Assembly (NCBI GenBank): GCA_900766645.1
Contig: CAAFWD010000203.1
Coordinates: forward strand, 1-7,983
Direction of reading: 5' to 3'
Source: an uncultured Cetobacterium sp.
Lineage (GTDB): Bacteria > Fusobacteriota > Fusobacteriia > Fusobacteriales > Fusobacteriaceae
DNA: 7,983 nucleotides
Part shown: in pieces, positions 4,285-7,983 of the stretch
Numbering within the stretch: position 1 is the stretch's first letter
Layout of the letters: every line of letters begins with the position of its first letter
Program-made: the position numbers and the translations under genes
The notes under the pieces: generated by a model
What the model was told of the DNA's origin: nothing
The model's database searches: none
The model's input: only the letters and a program-made list of their open reading frames with translations

Positions 4285-6816
4285 ATGAAAAAGAAATTGT
4301 ATTCAATAGGAGAGATATCAAAAATATCAGGCTTATCACATAAAACGTTAAGACATTATGATGAGCATAATGTTTTGAAGCCAGACTATGTTAATCCTAA
4401 TAATGGTTATAGATACTATAGTGAATACCAGATATTAAAATTACAAAATATAGTTTCTTTAAAAAATACTGGTTTTAGTTTAGAAGAGATTAAAAATAGA
4501 TTTGAAAATAGCTCTGTTAGAGATCTCAATATATTTTTAGATGAATATAAAACAAAAATTATAGATATTGATAAAAAAATAAAAGAACTTCAAACTGAAA
4601 AAAGAAAAGCGGCAAGATTGCTAGATGAGTTTTCATATAATGAAGTGGATAAAATTATATTAAAATGTTTCCCAGAAAGACATTCATATAATATTGATGA
4701 AGTTGGACAAGCAAATTTAAGTATATCATTTGTTGATATATATAAGATAATAGAATCTTCTGTTAATTGTGGAAGTGCTTATTTAGGTAAAAAAATGAAA
4801 TACTCCAATATATTGGATGAATCTCCTGAAGAGAGTAGTTCATTTTTATTATTTAAAGAAAAGGAGTTTTTAGAAAAAATTGATACAATCCCAAAAGGTG
4901 AGTATATAACTATAAGATATAGATATGGAAATCGAGATAAAGCTCTTAGAAAAATAATGGAATATGTGGAAGAAAATGGTATTAGCATTCAAGATAGAGT
5001 TTACGAGGTGGAAATTATCAACTCTTTTTTAACTGATAAAAAGCATGAGTACATAACAGAGATTCAAATACCTATAGATAAAAAGGAGAGTGACGAAGAC
5101 ACAATGATAAAAAATGGTAGTTTTACAGGAATTGGAAAAGGATATGGTGGAGATATTACAATAGAGATTATTATAGAGGATAATAAAATCTCTGATCTAA
5201 AAATATTATCTCACAATGAAACTAAAATAATATCTGATCCAGCTTTTGAAAATGTTCCTAAGATGATTTTAGAGACAAGTTCAATTTTAGTTCCAAATGT
5301 TTCAGGATGCTCTATGAGTTCTAGAGGAATAAGGGAAGCTGTAAAAAATGCTCTTATTGCTGCTGGAGAAAATTCAGAAAAATTAGAGATACAGATGTTA
5401 GAAGCTGAAAATTTAGAAAAAGTTGGAAGTAAGAATAACAAAAAGGTATTAAAACCTGTTGAAAAATTTGATGTTGTTATTGCTGGGGCTGGCGGAGCTG
5501 GATTATCAGCTGCTATTGCTGCTGCTACAAATGGTTTAAGTGTTGTTGTTCTAGAAAAAATGTCATCAATAGGTGGAAATACTCTTATATCTATGGGTGG
5601 AATCAATATTCCTGAAAATGATACTCAAGTATCTAAAGGGATTAAAGACTCTAAAGAGCTTTATAGAAAAGATATACTAATAGGAGGAGATAACGAAAAC
5701 TCTATTGAATTATTAGATATTTTTGTTGAGAATGCACTTCCTGCTTATAGATGGTTAAAAGATTTTGTTAAAGTTGGCTTTAAAGATGAACTTATTCATT
5801 TTGGTGGACATTCAGTTCCAAGAGCTGCTGTTTTCCAAGGAAAGTATGGGATAGAACTAATAGCTAAACTTAGAGCTAAAGCTTTATTTTTAGGTGTAGA
5901 TATTAGAACTGGAGTAACTTGTGAGAAGTTATTATCAGATGAATCAGGTAGAGTTAATGGAATTCTTTCAAAAGTTGAAAATACTGATGTAAAATTTATG
6001 GGGAAAAAAGGTGTTATTTTAGCAACTGGTGGTTTCAGTGGAAATATTCAGTTAAGAAAAAAATATAATCCTAATCTTGATGAAAGATATAAAACAACAA
6101 ATGTGAGTGGAATTACAGGTGATGGTCATGTTATGTGTGAAGAGTTAAATGCTCAGTTTACACAGATGGATTATATTCAAACATTCCCAATATCTAATCC
6201 TGAAACTGGAGAGTTATCTCATGTTGGAGGAAGTAGATTTGACGGTGCTATTTTAGTTAATAAAGATGGAAAGCGTTTTGTAGAAGAGTTAGAAAGAAGA
6301 GATGTAGTCTCTGAAGCAATATTAAATCAAGAAACAGGAATAGCATATCTTGTATGGGGGCAAGAGGTAGAATCTATAACAGGATATGTTAAAGGAAATC
6401 CAGAAGAGGTTGCAAGATTAAAAAAATCTAATCTATTTACAGTCTGTGAAACATTAGATGAGTGTGCAGAGTTCTTTAATATAAATAAAGAAAATCTGAT
6501 AGAAACTCTAGAAAAATATAATACATATGTTAAAAATGGAAAAGATTTAGACTTTAATAGAAGAGGAACTTTAGTTTCAATAGAAGAGGGACCGTTCTAT
6601 ATTCAAGGTGTTGCTCCTGCAGTACATCATACTATGGGTGGATTAAAGGTTAACACTAATAACCAAGTATTAAATAATGAGGGCGAGATAATTCCGGGAT
6701 TATATGCTGCTGGAGAGATTGTAGGTGGACTTCACGGTACAAATAGACTAGGTGGAAATGCTATTACAGAAATAATTGTATTTGGAAAAAGAGCAGGAGA
6801 AAATATAAGTAAATAA
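4285..6816 (+). CDS. MerR-family regulator fused to an FMN-binding/FAD-dependent flavocytochrome-c-type reductase
   Basis: One uninterrupted frame of 843 codons begins at an ATG preceded by GAGGTG (4275-4280). Residues 1-75 are a MerR winged helix (YSIGEISKISGLSHKTLRHYDE, then GYRYYSEYQ). Residues 76-116 form a charged coiled coil. About 117-265 resembles the GyrI/BmrR effector-binding domain (YEVEIINSF, EYITEIQIPI). About 274-361 is an FMN_bind domain, with SGCSMSS (340-346) at the usual flavinylation site and Ser343 in place of Thr. Residues 394-843 form a fumarate-reductase/flavocytochrome-c FAD module: GAGGAG (401-406), Glu424, GGN (430-432), ELERRD (668-673), AVHHTMGG (779-786) and GTNRLGGNAI (818-827). 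There are no haem CXXCH motifs and no signal peptide, so it is cytosolic. It probably reduces an unsaturated organic acid with electrons passed from FMN to FAD, while the N-terminus binds the promoter above. The electron donor and substrate are unknown. Confidence 0.93.
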   Translation: MKKKLYSIGEISKISGLSHKTLRHYDEHNVLKPDYVNPNNGYRYYSEYQILKLQNIVSLKNTGFSLEEIKNRFENSSVRDLNIFLDEYKTKIIDIDKKIKELQTEKRKAARLLDEFSYNEVDKIILKCFPERHSYNIDEVGQANLSISFVDIYKIIESSVNCGSAYLGKKMKYSNILDESPEESSSFLLFKEKEFLEKIDTIPKGEYITIRYRYGNRDKALRKIMEYVEENGISIQDRVYEVEIINSFLTDKKHEYITEIQIPIDKKESDEDTMIKNGSFTGIGKGYGGDITIEIIIEDNKISDLKILSHNETKIISDPAFENVPKMILETSSILVPNVSGCSMSSRGIREAVKNALIAAGENSEKLEIQMLEAENLEKVGSKNNKKVLKPVEKFDVVIAGAGGAGLSAAIAAATNGLSVVVLEKMSSIGGNTLISMGGINIPENDTQVSKGIKDSKELYRKDILIGGDNENSIELLDIFVENALPAYRWLKDFVKVGFKDELIHFGGHSVPRAAVFQGKYGIELIAKLRAKALFLGVDIRTGVTCEKLLSDESGRVNGILSKVENTDVKFMGKKGVILATGGFSGNIQLRKKYNPNLDERYKTTNVSGITGDGHVMCEELNAQFTQMDYIQTFPISNPETGELSHVGGSRFDGAILVNKDGKRFVEELERRDVVSEAILNQETGIAYLVWGQEVESITGYVKGNPEEVARLKKSNLFTVCETLDECAEFFNINKENLIETLEKYNTYVKNGKDLDFNRRGTLVSIEEGPFYIQGVAPAVHHTMGGLKVNTNNQVLNNEGEIIPGLYAAGEIVGGLHGTNRLGGNAITEIIVFGKRAGENISK
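5083..5106 (+). promoter_or_regulatory. Possible internal ribosome site and in-frame start at the regulator/reductase junction
   Basis: AAGGAG at 5083-5088 is followed 15 bases later by an in-frame ATG at 5104-5106 (Met274), the first residue before the FMN-binding domain (MIKNGSFTGIGKGYGG). The spacing is longer than ideal. Starting here would give a free 570-residue reductase of the length and order seen in stand-alone FMN_bind-FAD enzymes. It could be a working second start or a relic of the ancestral gene start left by the fusion. Confidence 0.35.
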
Positions 6817-6825
6817 GATAAATTT

Positions 6826-6888
6826 AAAACTTCCAGAGACGTTTTTACGTCGAATTAACTGGAAGTTTTTTTATTTTTTATTTTTTTA
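6826..6888 (+). terminator. Rho-independent terminator after the fusion gene, with nested inner hairpin
   Basis: AAAACTTCCAG (6826-6836) and CTGGAAGTTTT (6859-6869) form a perfect 11-bp stem. Inside its loop a small hairpin GACG/CGTC (6838-6841/6848-6851) can also form. A long T-rich tract runs to 6887 and directly meets the moxR ribosome site. On the minus strand there is no comparable T-run after the stem, so it acts rightward. Confidence 0.88.
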
Positions 6889-6898
6889 GGAGGAACAT

Positions 6899-7828
6899 AT
6901 GGAAAGAATTAATACACTTAAAAATGAGATCTCTAAAAAGGTCATTGGACAAAATAACATGGTTGAAAAGATCTTAATAGGAATTCTTACGGGAAATCAT
7001 ATTCTTTTAGAGGGGCTTCCAGGATTAGCTAAATCTTTAACAGTTAATACTGTTGCGGATACTCTAGGATTAAATTTTTCACGTATACAATTTACACCAG
7101 ATTTATTGCCTAGTGATATAATTGGAACAGAGATATATAATGAAAAAAATGGAGAGTTTCATATAAAAAAAGGCCCTATATTTGCCAATATAGTTTTAGC
7201 TGATGAGATAAACAGAGCTCCAGCTAAAGTTCAATCTGCTTTATTGGAAGCTATGCAGGAAAAACAAGTTACTATAGCTAATGAAACATTCTTTTTAGAT
7301 AAACCATTTATAGTATTAGCAACACAAAACCCCATAGAACAAGATGGAACATATCCTCTTCCAGAAGCTCAACAAGATAGATTTTTAATGAAAGTTAAAA
7401 TAGAATATCCAACATATGAAGAGGAGCTTTTAATATTAGATCTTTTAACTGGAACTAAAGAGTTTTCTGATATTGGAGTGGAAAGAATAGTTAGTTTAGA
7501 GGATTTAGAAGAGATAAAAGAAAAAATTAAAAATATACACATAGATGAAAAATTAAAAAAATATATTCTTGATATTGTATTTAAAACAAGGGAGAAATCA
7601 AATTATATAGCTTGTGGAGCATCTCCAAGAGCATCTATCGGTCTTGTGACAGCAGCAAAAGCCTCCGCTTTTTTAAGTGGTAGAGATTTCGTTTTACCAG
7701 AGGATATAAGAAAAGTTATATATGATGTGTTGCGTCACAGACTTATTTTAACATATGAAGCTGAAGCAGACGATAAAACAGTGGAAAATATAATCGATGA
7801 TATATTAAAAAAAGTCGTTTTATCGTAG
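6899..7828 (+). CDS. MoxR-family AAA+ ATPase
   Basis: This 309-residue cytosolic ATPase has the usual MoxR length and a full set of motifs. They are Walker A GLPGLAKS (39-46; the alanine for glycine in GLAK is a known MoxR variant), Walker B IVLADEINRAP (98-108), a sensor-1 region ATQNPIEQDGTYPLPEAQQDRF (141-162) and a sensor-2 region ACGASPRAS (238-246). MoxR proteins act as chaperone-like ATPases that help mature or activate partner proteins, commonly encoded next to DUF58 and von Willebrand A-domain proteins. That partner begins here nine bases downstream, and the DUF58 ribosome site overlaps this gene's stop codon. AGGAGG (6888-6893) lies five bases before the ATG. No promoter is visible between the preceding terminator and this start. 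Which MoxR subfamily it belongs to, and its substrate, are undetermined. Confidence 0.95.
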   Translation: MERINTLKNEISKKVIGQNNMVEKILIGILTGNHILLEGLPGLAKSLTVNTVADTLGLNFSRIQFTPDLLPSDIIGTEIYNEKNGEFHIKKGPIFANIVLADEINRAPAKVQSALLEAMQEKQVTIANETFFLDKPFIVLATQNPIEQDGTYPLPEAQQDRFLMKVKIEYPTYEEELLILDLLTGTKEFSDIGVERIVSLEDLEEIKEKIKNIHIDEKLKKYILDIVFKTREKSNYIACGASPRASIGLVTAAKASAFLSGRDFVLPEDIRKVIYDVLRHRLILTYEAEADDKTVENIIDDILKKVVLS

Positions 7829-7837
7829 GTGGTCCAT

Positions 7838-7983
7838 ATGGATAGTAAAAAAGAGATTTTAAAAAAAATAAAAGAGATTGAGATAAAAGCAGCGATACTT
7901 TCTGATAACATTTTTGCAGGACAGTACCACTCATTTTTAAAAGGGAATGGTATTGAATTTTCTGATATTAGGAGATATGCACC
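7838..7983 (+). CDS. DUF58-domain protein, partial (5' end only)
   Basis: Only the first 48 codons are in the window; the frame is open to the edge. The ATG is preceded by AGGTGG (7827-7832), which overlaps the stop codon of the moxR gene, so translation of the two is probably coupled. The N-terminus is lysine-rich and helical. It is followed by the conserved DUF58 entry pattern: IFAGQYHSFLKGNGIEFSDI (28-47) ending in RRYAP, where relatives typically read F-x-G-x-Y-x-S-x-F-K-G-x-G-x-E-F and R-x-Y. There is no signal or membrane segment in the visible part. DUF58 proteins are usual partners of MoxR ATPases and carry a VWA-like fold, but their biochemical role is poorly known. The assignment rests on this short N-terminal pattern plus the neighbour. 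Confidence 0.85.
   Translation, partial: MDSKKEILKKIKEIEIKAAILSDNIFAGQYHSFLKGNGIEFSDIRRYA

Noticed and set aside
5211..5606. Minus-strand 131-codon open frame opposite the FMN/FAD junction
   Set aside because: Its composition (Pro/Ala/Phe/Ser rich) is what results from reading the complement of the conserved glycine/alanine-rich flavin-binding sequence. There is no start signal, so it is a shadow.
7743..7934. Minus-strand 63-codon open frame at the moxR/DUF58 junction
   Set aside because: It is antisense to the end of moxR and the start of DUF58, both of which are supported by motifs.
1..7983. CRISPR arrays, tRNA/rRNA genes, insertion sequences, prophage or defence genes
   Set aside because: I saw no regularly spaced repeats, RNA gene signatures, transposase motifs or terminal inverted repeats. 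Coding density and composition look uniform.

Overview
The window is very AT-rich and gene-dense. Shine-Dalgarno sites are strong (AGGAGG-like), codons end mostly in A or T, and intrinsic terminators are compact. Together with the gene content (a secreted three-domain sulfurtransferase, a flavocytochrome-c-type reductase and a MoxR/DUF58 pair) this suggests an anaerobic low-GC bacterium. A member of Fusobacteriota, such as Cetobacterium or a relative, is my best guess. A clostridial Firmicute cannot be excluded from the sequence alone, and the taxon is inference.

Left part (1-1740): a membrane protein with a TrkA-C (RCK_C) domain runs leftward off the window edge. It is divergent from a rightward pair, a GNAT N-acetyltransferase followed 11 bp later by nucleoside diphosphate kinase (ndk), which ends at a good intrinsic terminator.

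Middle (1741-4047, minus strand): a YnjE-type exported sulfurtransferase with three rhodanese domains and one cysteine is followed downstream by a TauE/SafE-type permease. A hairpin and a probable new promoter lie between them. The natural reading is a small sulfur-handling unit, with sulfane sulfur transferred outside the cytoplasm and a sulfur-containing or organic anion exported. The substrates are not determined.

Centre-right (4048-6816): a 237-bp divergent regulatory region leads into the most unusual gene of the window. It is one uninterrupted 843-codon ORF that joins a complete MerR-family regulator (winged HTH, coiled coil, GyrI/BmrR-like effector domain) to a complete FMN-binding plus FAD-binding fumarate-reductase-like enzyme. 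Its promoter has the 19-bp spacer and internal dyad typical of MerR-activated promoters, so self-regulation is likely. The flavinylation threonine is replaced by serine, and the fumarate-specific active-site residues are replaced while the general catalytic Arg/His residues are kept. This points to an unidentified unsaturated substrate. An in-frame ATG with an upstream AAGGAG lies exactly at the join and could also give a free reductase.

Right end (6817-7983): a strong terminator, then a MoxR AAA+ ATPase and the start of a DUF58 protein, the standard MoxR-DUF58 pair, cut by the window edge.
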